A stretch of 64,000 nt of DNA from DAOUJI01 sp034422875 (GCA_034422875.1 DAOUJI010000098.1:27174-91173), one strand, 5' to 3'; positions 1 to 8,585 are shown, numbered from the stretch's first letter. The notes: a model not told the origin generated them from the sequence alone. Program-made: numbers and translations.

Positions 1-569
1 GCGACCTTGCCTCCGGCCACCGCGCTGGTGGCCATGTCCAACAGCACCGTTCCCTCAAGGTCGCTGGGCATCGCCATGCAGATGGGGTTCGTCCCCAGCC
101 GCCGCTCACGGCCGCCAAAGGGAGCAACGGACTTGGGCCCGCGGCCAGAGTCGGCGGTGATCATGCCGATCATCCCCTCGGCCGCTGCCATGGTTGGATA
201 GGCCCCCAGGCGTCCTATGTGGCTCTGGTAGCGGATGGTCATGGCCGAGACGCCGTTGGCCTTGGCCTTCTCAATAGCCATGCCCATGGCGCGCTCAGTA
301 ACGACGAACCCGAAACCCCAGTTGCCGTTGATGCGGGCCGTGGTGGGAGTCTCGTGCTCAATTTCGAATGGAGCGCCTGGAACGATGTGCCCCTTGTGGA
401 TTCGCTCCACGTACTCTGGGATGTGTATCACGCCGTGGGAGTCGTGCCCCACGAGATTAGCCCAAATCTGGTGCTTGGCCACGGTGCGGGCTTCTTCTTC
501 CGGCACGCCTTCTGCGACGTAGATGTGGAAGGTCATCTTTTCTAGATAGTCATGGGGAAACACAGGCAT
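1..569 (-). CDS. Malate/L-lactate dehydrogenase family (Ldh_2) oxidoreductase, C-terminus cut by window edge
   Basis: The minus-strand reading frame is open from an ATG at 569 to the window edge (about 189 codons). It starts MPVFPHDYLEKM and contains GHDSHGV followed by IHIPEYVERI, the N-terminal hallmark of the Ldh_2 family (malate, ureidoglycolate or sulfolactate dehydrogenases using NAD(P)). GTNPICMAMP further on is the usual glycine-rich segment of the family. A strong Shine-Dalgarno (AAGGAGA) lies 6 nt upstream of the ATG. Substrate cannot be assigned because these 2-hydroxyacid enzymes are not distinguishable by the N-terminal half. The downstream part lies outside the window. Confidence 0.85.
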   Translation of the reverse strand, partial: MPVFPHDYLEKMTFHIYVAEGVPEEEARTVAKHQIWANLVGHDSHGVIHIPEYVERIHKGHIVPGAPFEIEHETPTTARINGNWGFGFVVTERAMGMAIEKAKANGVSAMTIRYQSHIGRLGAYPTMAAAEGMIGMITADSGRGPKSVAPFGGRERRLGTNPICMAMPSDLEGTVLLDMATSAVAGGKV

Positions 570-740
570 GTCCGTCTCCTTATGAGGGGATTTCCCGATT
601 CTGCTCCGCCTGCGGGAAGTCTATAATGCCGCCCACCCTTTGTCCACATGAGGCCCGCTGTGTCCCCAAGGGTCGGGCCTCAGGAGGAACCCCTCAAACG
701 GCGGATGTTCGGTTTCGGCTGCCTGCCATGCGAGAAGGAA

Positions 741-1514
741 TCAATGCGCTACGCCAGCTAGCCTACCAATATCTGTAGGAGCTTTCTCCCGAAAATCGTT
801 CAAGACCGGATACTGGGTGTCGGCGTTTCTGGTAAGGTAGAGCCTCTCCTTTGTCCCCAATTCTTCGAAGTTTTCGTGAACTACGAGACTAATAAATGAC
901 AGGGGCTCCTTCTGGAACTCTAGCAGGGCTATGGCCACGTTCTTTGCTTTATCGTTGCCCAACACACCGAAGACGTAGAAGGACCGCCTATTGTGCGTTA
1001 GACGCCAGTCCACACTGATGGGATATTCAGCTAGGGGAGAATGGTCGGCGATTGGGTTAAATTGAGTCAGTTCAGTTGTGACGTATTCCTTCAAATCATC
1101 GTAAAATGCGCTGCGAACCGTCTCTCTTGTCCAATATCGCATATTACACACTTTTTGCGCACAGCCCGCAAACTGCAGAATACTTTCGTACAGCGTCTCC
1201 AGAGCGGCGTCCAGATACAGATTCCCGTCGGCATTCAGGACCCTATTGTTAATAAGAATACTGTCGAAAATCTTCTGCTTCGTGGGAGTGTTAATATCGT
1301 AGCTGTAGGAGAGACGCATGAGTGTCATCCCGAAGTCGCAAATGCGAACGTGTCCCTCGCCTCGAGGGCTGTCCTGCAGATAGATGTCCACCATGTCCCC
1401 GTCTTCGTGGAGTATCGGCACAATCAACTGATATTGTCCCGGGCGACGCTGGTAAATATCAAAGCTTGCCGCCACCGTGCCATTGAGTAAGGCTCTTATG
1501 CTATCAGTGTCCAT
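741..1514 (-). CDS. DUF1828/DUF1829 domain protein
   Basis: A 257-residue soluble protein. Residues about 30-75 carry the DUF1828 signature (VDIYLQDS, then CDFGMTLMRLSY), and the C-terminal half fits DUF1829 (SVDWRLTHNRRSFYVFGV). Family function is not established; such proteins turn up in phage-related and accessory regions. The ATG overlaps the end of the upstream DUF6978-like gene by 11 bp (1504-1514), so the two are probably translated together. Codon use is visibly more A/T-rich than in the metabolic genes nearby, which suggests acquired DNA. Domain assignment is from recalled family features, not from a search. Confidence 0.7.
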   Translation of the reverse strand: MDTDSIRALLNGTVAASFDIYQRRPGQYQLIVPILHEDGDMVDIYLQDSPRGEGHVRICDFGMTLMRLSYSYDINTPTKQKIFDSILINNRVLNADGNLYLDAALETLYESILQFAGCAQKVCNMRYWTRETVRSAFYDDLKEYVTTELTQFNPIADHSPLAEYPISVDWRLTHNRRSFYVFGVLGNDKAKNVAIALLEFQKEPLSFISLVVHENFEELGTKERLYLTRNADTQYPVLNDFREKAPTDIGRLAGVAH

Positions 1515-1997
1515 TGAAAAGCCTACCTTGCTGCAATTCAGGGAAATATTCGTTGTAATTGGTCACGCCAATATCAACAAAGAAAGCCCTTAGGGCCGTT
1601 TCAAAAGTGGTGTATCGGTCAGTGATTTCTCTGTGCGACGCTTGCGGTTTGCTGCTTCCAGACTCTATTTCGACTGCCGTGATACGGTGGACATGCGGCT
1701 TGGCAAAGTGGCCGTCCGTCTGCTCTGTTCTCCATGTGGGCCGTTGTAGCGAACAAGAGTTATGGCACCCAACGTTGGGTCGTTGGTTTGAAAATCCAGT
1801 CCGATGGAATAGTTTTCAATGAAGTTAGTGTTCTGACGAATGAATGCTGTGAACTTTACCCTAGGGTCCGCAACGGTTGCCAATTCCAAGTCACAACGCC
1901 TATGGGAATCCCTCTCTCTGTATCCTCTGATCGGAGCCTTACTTATGATCGTCTTGGGGAGAGCTGTCAACTCTTCAATTTGCTGATCGGTTAACAT
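1504..1997 (-). pseudogene. DUF6978-like protein, frameshifted
   Basis: Reading from the ATG at 1997 gives MLTDQQIEELTALPKTI, then NFIENYSIGLDF and LVRYNGPHGE, after which the frame degenerates and stops at 1665. In another frame the rest of the family pattern reappears at once: HFAKPHVHRITAVEIESG, then TDRYTTFETALRAFF, ending in a TGA at 1504 that overlaps the start of the DUF1828 gene. A single indel in the CAGAGCAGACGGACGG stretch near 1720-1735 explains it (one base lost or two gained). The intact protein would be about 164 residues. It is either a true mutation or an assembly error; the intact 3' half and the retained overlap favour a recent or artefactual event. The DUF6978 name is from memory of the RYNGPHGE...H.H pattern. 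Confidence 0.65.
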
Positions 1998-2298
1998 GGC
2001 CTGTCTATGTTCTGGGACATGATGTTACAACCACCATAATACTTTCATTGTCGGGGAGGTTTCAAAAAAAAGGAAGTCTGTAGTCCCGTATTTTCGTACA
2101 TTCAAAGAGATGTTTTCCTCTAGACGGTGGAGTCTATTGCATCCCACCCTCCGCATCGGGTTACGTTGCTCGTCCACATACTCTCCTATGGTTAGCTCGT
2201 TGCTCTATGTCGTCAAGTCTGGACAGTTGGGCCTTCAACGCAGGCTTTGACGCTGTATGGGCAGACTGCTACTATGGACTTAGCCCCTCGTTTCTACC
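1998..2298. other. Intergenic region between divergent genes
   Basis: About 300 bp without a supported gene, more A/T-rich than its surroundings, with an A8 run at 2064-2071. Apart from the minus-strand promoter candidate at 2036-2065, I see no RNA gene, terminator or repeat in it. Confidence 0.4.
2036..2065 (-). promoter_or_regulatory. Candidate sigma-70 promoter for the DUF6978-like/DUF1828 pair
   Basis: On the minus strand TTGAAA (2065-2060) is followed after 18 nt by TATTAT (2041-2036), about 40 bp before the ATG at 1997. Position and boxes fit a housekeeping promoter, but this is pattern matching only. Confidence 0.35.
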
Positions 2299-2901
2299 AT
2301 GCAGCTAATTCTTGTTCGACACGCCGAAACAGCCTGGAACCGGGACAACAAGTTCCTGGGAGCCACCGATGTGGAGCTTACTGACGAGGGAATCCAGCAA
2401 GCTGGCATGGTCGCTGGAGCCGTGGCCAAACTCAAGCCAGACTGCCTCATAAGCAGCCCCTTACTGAGAGCCAGGATGACCGCAGGCGCCATAGCGGAGA
2501 GGGCTGGCCTGTGTCCGTCAACTATGGACGAACTGACGGAAATCAACCTGGGAGACCTGGAAGGGCTGGAAGGCCGCGATATGAGGGAGCAATATCCCGA
2601 CCTGCTGGACCAGTGGAGGAGCGACCCGTCCCCAGTATGCTTCCCAGCTGGGGAGTGCATGACAGAACTGCAGACCCGGGTGATAGCCACGATAGAGAGC
2701 TTGGAGCAAAACTACGCGGGGAAGACCGTGGCCGTAGTGACCCATAACTTCCCCATCAAAGTCGCACTGCTAGCCTACCTCGGCCTGCCTCTCTCCGGGT
2801 TCCACCGGCTCAACGTCGACCTGGCCTCCATCTCCGTTGTATCCAGCAAGTCCGGCGCCCGGCAGGTCATCAGGCTGAACGACACCTCCCACATCGACTA
2901 A
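2299..2901 (+). CDS. Histidine phosphatase family protein (phosphoglycerate mutase-like)
   Basis: A 200-residue protein of the branch-1 histidine phosphatase superfamily. The catalytic motif RHAET is at residues 7-11 (His8 as phospho-acceptor). The second Arg lies in SSPLLRAR (about 57), the acid in ELTEINLGDLEG (Glu81), and the second His in VTHNFP (His149). Length fits the GpmB/CobC-like single-domain members. The substrate (3-phosphoglycerate, alpha-ribazole phosphate or other phosphoesters) cannot be told from sequence. It lies 21 bp upstream of tilS on the same strand and is probably co-transcribed. Confidence 0.85.
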   Translation: MQLILVRHAETAWNRDNKFLGATDVELTDEGIQQAGMVAGAVAKLKPDCLISSPLLRARMTAGAIAERAGLCPSTMDELTEINLGDLEGLEGRDMREQYPDLLDQWRSDPSPVCFPAGECMTELQTRVIATIESLEQNYAGKTVAVVTHNFPIKVALLAYLGLPLSGFHRLNVDLASISVVSSKSGARQVIRLNDTSHID

Positions 2902-2922
2902 GAGATAGGAGACCCCTCCCCA

Positions 2923-4356
2923 GTGTCCTCCCTGGAGGCCAGAGTCAAAGCAGCCCTTCACAGGGCGCACTATGCCTCCGGCGGCGTCAAGCTGGTTGTT
3001 GCGGTTTCCGGCGGCCCTGACTCCATGGCCCTCATGCACCTTCTGGCGTCGCTGCGGGACACGGCACGTCTGGAACTCCATATAGCCCACCTTAACCATG
3101 ACTTCAGGGGAGAAGAGGCCTTTGTCGACGCACGGTTTGTGGCCGACGCCTCCGAAGCCCTGGGACTGCCCTGCACCGTCGAAGAGGACGACCCGGAAGC
3201 GTACCGGCAGGAGTCGGGCGTCAGTTCCTTTGAAGAGGCGGCCAGGGAACTGCGTTACCGCTTCCTGGCCCGAGTCGCGGAAAACGAGGGGTCCAAGGCG
3301 GTGGCCGTGGGGCACACCGCCGACGACCTTGCCGAAACAGTCCTGATGCACCTAATCAGGGGATCTGGCCTCCATGGCCTGCGAGGCATGGAGGAGGTAT
3401 CGCCTTGGGTCAGCCGCTCAGGCGCCCACCAAACGACCCTCTTCCGCCCACTGCTGGGCGCCTCCAAGCGGGAGACTGCTGACTACTGCATGGAAAACGG
3501 CATCGTGGTCAGAAAGGACCTTGGAAATGCCCTGCCCCGGTTCACCCGCAACAGAGTACGGGGAGAACTGATGCCCGCCCTGGCCGAATACAACCCGCGC
3601 ATCATCGAGTCTCTGAACCGGCTGTCCGAGACCTCAACACTAGTGATTGACTACCTGGAGAGCCAGGTTGACGTGCTCTGGGAACGGTGCATCAAAGGGG
3701 ACGGCGGATGGCTCGTGATGGACGCTAACGTCCTGGCGGAGGAGCATCCCCTGGCAGCAAGACTGCTGATGCGGAGGGCCTATCTGGAACTAGCGGGAGA
3801 CCCACGGCGGCTTTACCGGTCCCACGTCAGGGACATGGCTAACCTGATCGATGCCCCTCCCGGCAAGAGCATCCGCCTGCCCCGGGGCCTCTATCTCCAT
3901 AGAAGCTACGACAGCTTGTGGATGGGAACCGGAGCGGAGATTCCGTGCCCCTTTCCTGAGCTCCACGACGAGACCCGACTATCCCTCCCTCAATTAGGCA
4001 GAGACGTAACGCTGGATGTCTCGGGATGGCAGCTCGAAATGGCCCGGACAGACGGGACCAATGGGCCGTCTACGGAACCGTTCACCGTCGACCTGGACCC
4101 AGAATCTCTCGGCAGCGAGCCCATCGTCATACGCACTCGAAAGCCAGGCGACCGGTTTCAGCCGCAGGGCATGGAACAATCCAAGAAGCTCCAGGACTTC
4201 TTCGTAGACCAGAAAGTCCCACGGGCGTGGCGCGACAGGACGCCGCTGGTGGTTACAGAGCGGGCCATAGCCTGGGTGGTTGGACACCGGGTCGCCGAGT
4301 GGGCGAAAAGCCGTCCCGGCAGACCGACGCTGCGGATGTCTTTCAGAGCCCCATAA
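2923..4356 (+). CDS. tilS: tRNA(Ile)-lysidine synthetase TilS
   Basis: Converts C34 of the CAU-anticodon tRNA-Ile to lysidine with ATP and lysine, giving AUA decoding; essential in most bacteria. The PP-loop motif SGGPDS is at residues 29-34, HLNHDFRG and VGHTADDLAETVLMHLIRGSG follow as in the N-type ATP pyrophosphatase core, and the C-terminal TilS substrate-binding domain contains RKPGDRFQP and KKLQDFFVD. At 477 residues it is a full-length three-domain enzyme. The start is GTG with AGGAGA 10 nt upstream. It overlaps the 3' end of the convergent DUF6282 gene by 14 bp. Confidence 0.95.
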   Translation: MSSLEARVKAALHRAHYASGGVKLVVAVSGGPDSMALMHLLASLRDTARLELHIAHLNHDFRGEEAFVDARFVADASEALGLPCTVEEDDPEAYRQESGVSSFEEAARELRYRFLARVAENEGSKAVAVGHTADDLAETVLMHLIRGSGLHGLRGMEEVSPWVSRSGAHQTTLFRPLLGASKRETADYCMENGIVVRKDLGNALPRFTRNRVRGELMPALAEYNPRIIESLNRLSETSTLVIDYLESQVDVLWERCIKGDGGWLVMDANVLAEEHPLAARLLMRRAYLELAGDPRRLYRSHVRDMANLIDAPPGKSIRLPRGLYLHRSYDSLWMGTGAEIPCPFPELHDETRLSLPQLGRDVTLDVSGWQLEMARTDGTNGPSTEPFTVDLDPESLGSEPIVIRTRKPGDRFQPQGMEQSKKLQDFFVDQKVPRAWRDRTPLVVTERAIAWVVGHRVAEWAKSRPGRPTLRMSFRAP

Positions 4357-5185
4357 GCCGGGACGGGTTGTCCTTGACCATCAAACCGACTTCCACGTCT
4401 TCAAGGCCCGCTTCCAGCAGGGTGGCGATGCCCATGCGCATCCCCTCAGGCGGCATGGGATGGAAGGCCTGGCCAAAGTCGGAGCTTATGATGCAATGTT
4501 CGGCTCCGATGGCCCTGATGGTCTCAGCTAATTGTTTGACCTCCATGCCGAACCCCAAGGGCATCATGACGTGGACGCAGTGCTCAATGTAGGCCCCCTT
4601 GGCCGCCAGGGCTATCATATCCTCGGTGGTCATGCCAGTCATAACCGTCATGGAAGTGCCGTGGGTTACGACCACCCGGTTGATGCCCATAGCCCTTGCC
4701 TCATCCACCAGTACCATGGATTCTTGCGTCGAAAGGTGGCCGGTCCCCAAAGCCATGTCATGGGCTTTGACCGATTCGAGAACCGGATAGACCTCCGGGA
4801 CCAGCTTTCCCTCCTGGTCCAATATGCATATTCCGCCCGGCAGCCCCTTGCGCCGCTTGTCCGCCTGGGATGCGAAGGTGGGCATCCAGACCATTCGTGA
4901 GCCCATCCTGGCCGATGCTTCCACTGCGGCGGCGTTTATGCCTCCCACCTCTTCGTCCAGGCATACTCCTCCCATGAGAGATATTCCCGGGACGACCTTG
5001 CTTACGGTGAACGCCACAGGGTGGGTTGGGTACTCGTGGCTCTTCAACACCAGGCCCCTCATGCCCATGTCTTTGGCCATTTGAGCTATCTCGAGGGCGT
5101 CGCCACGCCGCTCCACTCTGGGGTCTGGATCGAAGTGGACATGGATATCCACCGAGTCTTCCATGAGGCGGTCAATAGAGGCCAT
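4343..5185 (-). CDS. DUF6282 family amidohydrolase-like protein
   Basis: A 280-residue TIM-barrel metal-hydrolase-like protein. DIHVHFDPDP near residue 13 is an HxH-type metal-binding start, LKSHEYPTHPVAF continues the barrel, and GTGHLS, VVTHGT, YIEHCVH and ISSDFGQ supply His and Asp candidates for a binuclear site. This order matches the DUF6282 family within the amidohydrolase superfamily (recalled); the substrate is unknown. The ATG is preceded by AAGGAG at good spacing. It is convergent with tilS and the two 3' ends overlap. Confidence 0.75.
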   Translation of the reverse strand: MASIDRLMEDSVDIHVHFDPDPRVERRGDALEIAQMAKDMGMRGLVLKSHEYPTHPVAFTVSKVVPGISLMGGVCLDEEVGGINAAAVEASARMGSRMVWMPTFASQADKRRKGLPGGICILDQEGKLVPEVYPVLESVKAHDMALGTGHLSTQESMVLVDEARAMGINRVVVTHGTSMTVMTGMTTEDMIALAAKGAYIEHCVHVMMPLGFGMEVKQLAETIRAIGAEHCIISSDFGQAFHPMPPEGMRMGIATLLEAGLEDVEVGLMVKDNPSRLMGL

Positions 5186-5408
5186 CGCAACTCCTTAGGC
5201 GATGGGGTTTCGGGACGCCGTTCCGAGGGCCAACGGCAAGGTGGCGTAAGAATACGGGCCGCATAAGGCATTGTCAACCGAAAACGGCGGCTCCAGCCCC
5301 TTCTCCTTCGACAACGCAGCCAGCTTTTACCGCCCTCTTTGTTAGAGGGACCGGATGACCCCAGTGGGATATATTGAGAAACAGAGGCTGAACCGTTGGC
5401 CATCCGAA

Positions 5409-5425
5409 CCGGTAATGTGTACCGG
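5409..5425. promoter_or_regulatory. Inverted repeat CCGGTA-N5-TACCGG, possible HicAB operator
   Basis: Perfect 6-bp arms CCGGTA/TACCGG separated by ATGTG, sitting 14 bp upstream of a TTGACT -35-like box and directly before hicAB. Autoregulation by the antitoxin at such palindromes is known for HicB-type systems; the link here is inferred from position. Confidence 0.4.
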
Positions 5426-5439
5426 ACCGGTATGGCACG

Positions 5440-5469
5440 TTGACTTCTGATATCATAATATGCTATCAA
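5440..5469 (+). promoter_or_regulatory. Candidate hicA promoter
   Basis: TTGACT (5440-5445) followed after 18 nt by TATCAA (5464-5469). The GTG that best fits the HicA N-terminus is only 6 nt further (5476), so a leaderless or near-leaderless transcript is possible. If so, the upstream in-frame TTG at 5440 is part of the -35 box and not a start codon. Confidence 0.35.
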
Positions 5470-5475
5470 ATATAC

Positions 5476-5730
5476 GTGAGAACACGGCATCGTCGAACGC
5501 TGGAGGCGATATTCAAACGACCGACGCTATCCAACATTCGCTGGGATGACATCGAGTCGTTGTTCAAGGCCGTCGGGGCCATCGTCGAAGAAGGGGCCGG
5601 GTCCCGTGTGATAGTCAAACTAAATGATCGGGTGGCGGTCTTTCATAGGCCCCATCCTCGCAAAGAAACGGACAGAGGCTCAGTAAGATCCGTTGAGAGG
5701 TTTCTAAACGAGGCCGGAATAAGTCCTTAG
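5476..5730 (+). CDS. hicA: Type II toxin-antitoxin toxin, HicA family
   Basis: About 84 residues from the GTG at 5476. The pattern RTLEAIFKRP, then IRWDDIESLFKAVGA, then GSRVIVKLNDRVAVFHRPHP and VRSVERFLNEAGI is that of the longer HicA subgroup, a small dsRBD-like mRNA interferase. The usual catalytic His lies in FHRPHP. The frame can be extended to a TTG at 5440, adding a hydrophobic 12-residue tail not typical of the family, so I prefer the GTG. It is followed 20 bp later by its antitoxin gene, as expected for a toxin-first hic operon. Confidence 0.85.
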   Translation: MRTRHRRTLEAIFKRPTLSNIRWDDIESLFKAVGAIVEEGAGSRVIVKLNDRVAVFHRPHPRKETDRGSVRSVERFLNEAGISP

Positions 5731-5750
5731 GGCAATCGGGAGGCTGGCAA

Positions 5751-6134
5751 ATGATGGAACATGGAGGCTATCGCGCAACGATAACTTTCGATGCCGAGGC
5801 GGGCATCTTCCACGGTGAAGTATTGGACACCCGCGACGTTATCACTTTCCAGGGGACATCCGTCGAAGAGCTAAGAGACGCATTCCAAGGCTCGGTCGAC
5901 GAGTACCTCAGGGTGTGCAAGGAAATGGGCCGGGAGCCGGACAAACCCTTCTCCGGAAAGATTCTGCTCAGAGTCAACCCTGAGCTTCACCGTGCCGCAT
6001 TTGCAACCGCCAGCGCTGAGGGGAAAAGCCTGAACTCCTGGCTGGCAGAGACCGTTGAGAACGTTGTCGGCGCCGGGCCTGAGAAAACGCCGGAAAAGGC
6101 ACCGCGACAAAAGACGAAGAAACAGTCCAAGTAA
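5751..6134 (+). CDS. hicB: Type II toxin-antitoxin antitoxin, HicB family
   Basis: A 127-residue partner of HicA. The N-terminal half (YRATITFDAEAGIFHGEV, then DVITFQGTSVEELRDAF) is the partially degraded RNase H-like HicB fold. The C-terminal part (KILLRVNPELHRAAF, then GKSLNSWLAETVE) is a ribbon-helix-helix DNA-binding domain, which makes this subfamily able to repress its own promoter. The C-terminus is a charged Lys-rich tail. GGGAGG lies upstream of the tandem ATGATG start. Confidence 0.88.
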   Translation: MMEHGGYRATITFDAEAGIFHGEVLDTRDVITFQGTSVEELRDAFQGSVDEYLRVCKEMGREPDKPFSGKILLRVNPELHRAAFATASAEGKSLNSWLAETVENVVGAGPEKTPEKAPRQKTKKQSK

Positions 6135-6147
6135 CCCGTCGTCAACC

Positions 6148-6615
6148 CTACGCGTCTTTGACGGCCCTGAGGACGCGGGCCATCTCGACAGCGCCCTCGG
6201 CGGCGCTGGCGCCCAGGTTGCCGGACTTTCCGCCGGCCCGGTTGATGGCCTGCTCCATGTTCTCGGTGGTCAGCACTCCGAACATGATTGGCACGCCCGT
6301 CTCGGTGGCGACCCGGTTGATGCCGGAGGAGGCCTGATTGGCCACCATGTCGTAGTGGCCTGTTTCTCCACGAATAATCGTGCCCAGGCAGACTACTGCG
6401 TCGTACCGCCCGGTTTGTGCCATGGTCTTGGCCGTGACCGGCAACTCGAAAGACCCCGGCACCCAGACGATGTCCACATCCTGGACTCCGTACCTGGACA
6501 GGGTCTCACGGGCGCCTTCCAGCAGTTGCTGTGTAATGAACTGGTTGAATCGGGCCACGGCGATCCCGATGTTCAAGCCCCGACCGTCAAGGTCTCCCGA
6601 CAGCTCTCTAGGCAA
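6148..6615 (-). CDS. ribH: 6,7-dimethyl-8-ribityllumazine synthase RibH
   Basis: Penultimate step of riboflavin synthesis: condensation of 5-amino-6-ribitylaminouracil with dihydroxybutanone phosphate. The 155-residue length fits. Landmarks are IGIAVARFNQFIT (substrate-binding Phe), VPGSFELP, and LGTIIRGETGHYDMVA, where the catalytic His is in the GHYD segment instead of the more common PHFD. ALTTEN-type residues are present as FGVLTTENMEQA. The start is TTG, supported by AGGAGA 6 nt upstream. No other rib genes are in the window, so it is a solitary locus. Confidence 0.93.
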   Translation of the reverse strand: MPRELSGDLDGRGLNIGIAVARFNQFITQQLLEGARETLSRYGVQDVDIVWVPGSFELPVTAKTMAQTGRYDAVVCLGTIIRGETGHYDMVANQASSGINRVATETGVPIMFGVLTTENMEQAINRAGGKSGNLGASAAEGAVEMARVLRAVKDA

Positions 6616-6647
6616 GGTCAGTCTCCTGTTATCGGATTCTGAGGCCC

Positions 6648-7358
6648 CTATTCAGCCTCGTCGTCGTCCGCACCCGCCTCCAACACCTTGTCCACGAACT
6701 CCTCTTCTGAAACGGCCCCCACTAGCTGGGCCTTGGGTAGGACTCCAAGCTTGCTCTCCTGGGTGATGACCGTCTTGGGAACGCCACGCACCTGGTACGT
6801 CTGGGCCAAGGCGGGGAATTCCTCCACCTCGATCACGTCGGCGGTTACGTTGGCGTTCTCCAACGCTATGGCGTGTGCAATCCGCGCCACACCGGGGCAG
6901 AAGCCGCACGACGGAGTCACAAACACCCGGATATGCACTGGTTTGCTGACCTTCTTGAGCTTTCTGCGGGAGTCCATGGACAGTGGACTAACGCCCCTGG
7001 ATATGGTCTTGATGCCCGCTACGATAGTTGGGAATTCGAGGCCAGCCGGCAGTCCATAGAACTTCAGACGTCCGTCGTTGTCGTCTCCCAGAACGATGGC
7101 CGGTATCTGCTCTATCCCGTACTTCTGCCTCTCCTCCGACTGGCTGTAGACGTCCACGATGTCCAGGTGCAGTTTGGGGGAAAGGGACGTAAGCTCTTCC
7201 ATAAGCTGCTGCGTCTGTGGGCAGTATCGGCACTCCCGCCCGGGGATGGTCAGCAGCGAGGAGCCCTGGGAAAAAAGCTTGATGGTTACCTCGTTCTTGA
7301 GGTCTTTGCGGAGTTCCCTTTTCAGGGAGTCCCTGTCTTTGTCCGGAATTATGGGCAT
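6648..7358 (-). CDS. Protein disulfide oxidoreductase with two thioredoxin-fold units
   Basis: About 236 residues with two glutaredoxin/thioredoxin-like halves. The first has CRYC at residues 43-46, the second has CGFC at 151-154 followed by a cis-Pro segment (RGVPKTV). This arrangement matches the PDO/GrdA-like double-domain proteins of thermophiles and Chloroflexi, which act in thiol-disulfide exchange in the cytosol. No signal peptide is seen. I use the ATG at 7358, which has a purine-rich GGGG stretch upstream; a TTG two codons earlier is possible. It precedes ribH on the same strand with a 32-bp gap. Confidence 0.8.
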   Translation of the reverse strand: MPIIPDKDRDSLKRELRKDLKNEVTIKLFSQGSSLLTIPGRECRYCPQTQQLMEELTSLSPKLHLDIVDVYSQSEERQKYGIEQIPAIVLGDDNDGRLKFYGLPAGLEFPTIVAGIKTISRGVSPLSMDSRRKLKKVSKPVHIRVFVTPSCGFCPGVARIAHAIALENANVTADVIEVEEFPALAQTYQVRGVPKTVITQESKLGVLPKAQLVGAVSEEEFVDKVLEAGADDDEAE

Positions 7359-7526
7359 GTCCAACCCCGACTATACGCTTTGAGTTTGCCCAGTTTACAC
7401 CTTAAAAATCCCTTTTTCCACCCTTGCCGTCCGCCACAACCGCCGTTGAAGGGCTCCCTGTTTTGTGCTAATTTACCCACGGACTCTCCAGGGCCAAATC
7501 TTCAACTTGTTCTTAGGCGGTGCAGC

Positions 7527-8585
7527 ATGACCCTTAACTCCGACTCCCTTGTCTCCAGCCGCGTGGACGTCGCAGGCGACTTGGATGACGCCATCGAGAT
7601 GTGCTACCAGAAGGGATGGACCGACGGCCTACCCGTGGTCCCCCCAACGGAAGAGAAAGTGCTCCGGTTCCTGGAGTTCGTGGAACGCGATCCATCGGAC
7701 GTCATTGGAATAGAACCGGTGCGGGGCCGTGTCGTAACTGCGGAGAAGGTGGCCATCAACGCCGTAATGGCCGGATGCAAGCAAGAGTACATGCCCATCA
7801 TCATGGCCTGTGTGGAGGGAATGGTCTTGCCTGAGTACAACCTCCACGGGAGCTCCGCCAGCACGGGAGGCTCGGCGCCCCTGCTCATCATCAACGGACC
7901 CATACGACAGAAACTGGGCTTTGCCTCGGGCAACAACCTCTTCGGCCCAGGACCTGACCGCCGCCCCAACGCCACGGTGGGCCGGGCCATCAGGATGATT
8001 CTCATCAACGTGCTGGAGAACCACCCCGGAGTCCTGGACCGCTCCACACTAGGTCATCCCGGCAAGTACAGCTTCTGCATAGCCGAGGACGAGGAAAACA
8101 GCCCCTGGGAACCTCTCCACGTGGAAAAGGGGTTCGACGCTGACGCCAGCACGGTGACGGTGGCCGCTTCTCACGGCCCGCAGCAAATGGGCGTAGTCTG
8201 GGAAGGGACTCCCGAGGCCATGCTCATCAACATCGCCGACACCATGCTGGGCATCATGCCGAGGCAGGGCGAGGTCATACTGGTCATGTCGATCGAACAC
8301 AGCCACCTGTACAAGGACGCGGGGTGGTCCAAGCAGCAGGTGAAGCAGTTCGTCTACGACCACGCCTGCCGCACCCACGAAGAATACGCGCGGGTGAAGA
8401 AGGTCGACCCACCTGAGCCCGGCCAGGAGAAGGAGCTTATCCACGCCATCGAGACCCCCGACGCCCTCACCCTGATTTCCGGCGGCGGCGCGGGAGGCCC
8501 TTGGGACTGCATCATCACCCGATGGGGCCGGGGCGTCACGTCCAAGTCCATTACCAAGCAGATAGACACCAGCAAGATTCTTTAG
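7527..8585 (+). CDS. Conserved protein with WTDGLPVVPPT motif, partner of UGSC gene
   Basis: A 352-residue soluble protein, function unrecognised. The N-terminus has AIEMCYQKGWTDGLPVVPPT, followed by conserved-looking GCKQEYMPIIMACVEGM and GGSAPLLIINGP with SGNNLFGPG, and near the C-terminus LTLISGGGAGGPWDCII. From memory, proteins with the GWTDGLPVVPPT start occur beside or fused to UGSC-domain proteins; here the UGSC gene follows 132 bp downstream on the same strand. The frame is open well upstream (to 6873), but that part runs antisense to the disulfide oxidoreductase gene, so the ATG at 7527 is taken as the start. It could be a catalytic or cofactor partner of the UGSC protein; this is inference. 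Confidence 0.7.
   Translation: MTLNSDSLVSSRVDVAGDLDDAIEMCYQKGWTDGLPVVPPTEEKVLRFLEFVERDPSDVIGIEPVRGRVVTAEKVAINAVMAGCKQEYMPIIMACVEGMVLPEYNLHGSSASTGGSAPLLIINGPIRQKLGFASGNNLFGPGPDRRPNATVGRAIRMILINVLENHPGVLDRSTLGHPGKYSFCIAEDEENSPWEPLHVEKGFDADASTVTVAASHGPQQMGVVWEGTPEAMLINIADTMLGIMPRQGEVILVMSIEHSHLYKDAGWSKQQVKQFVYDHACRTHEEYARVKKVDPPEPGQEKELIHAIETPDALTLISGGGAGGPWDCIITRWGRGVTSKSITKQIDTSKIL

Noticed and set aside
1..545. Plus-strand reading frames at the left edge
   Set aside because: They are antisense to the Ldh_2-type gene, which has clear family motifs and a Shine-Dalgarno.
6873..7526. Upstream extension of the WTDGLP-motif gene to position 6873
   Set aside because: The extension lies antisense to the disulfide oxidoreductase gene and has no family-like sequence; the ATG at 7527 is where conserved-looking sequence begins.
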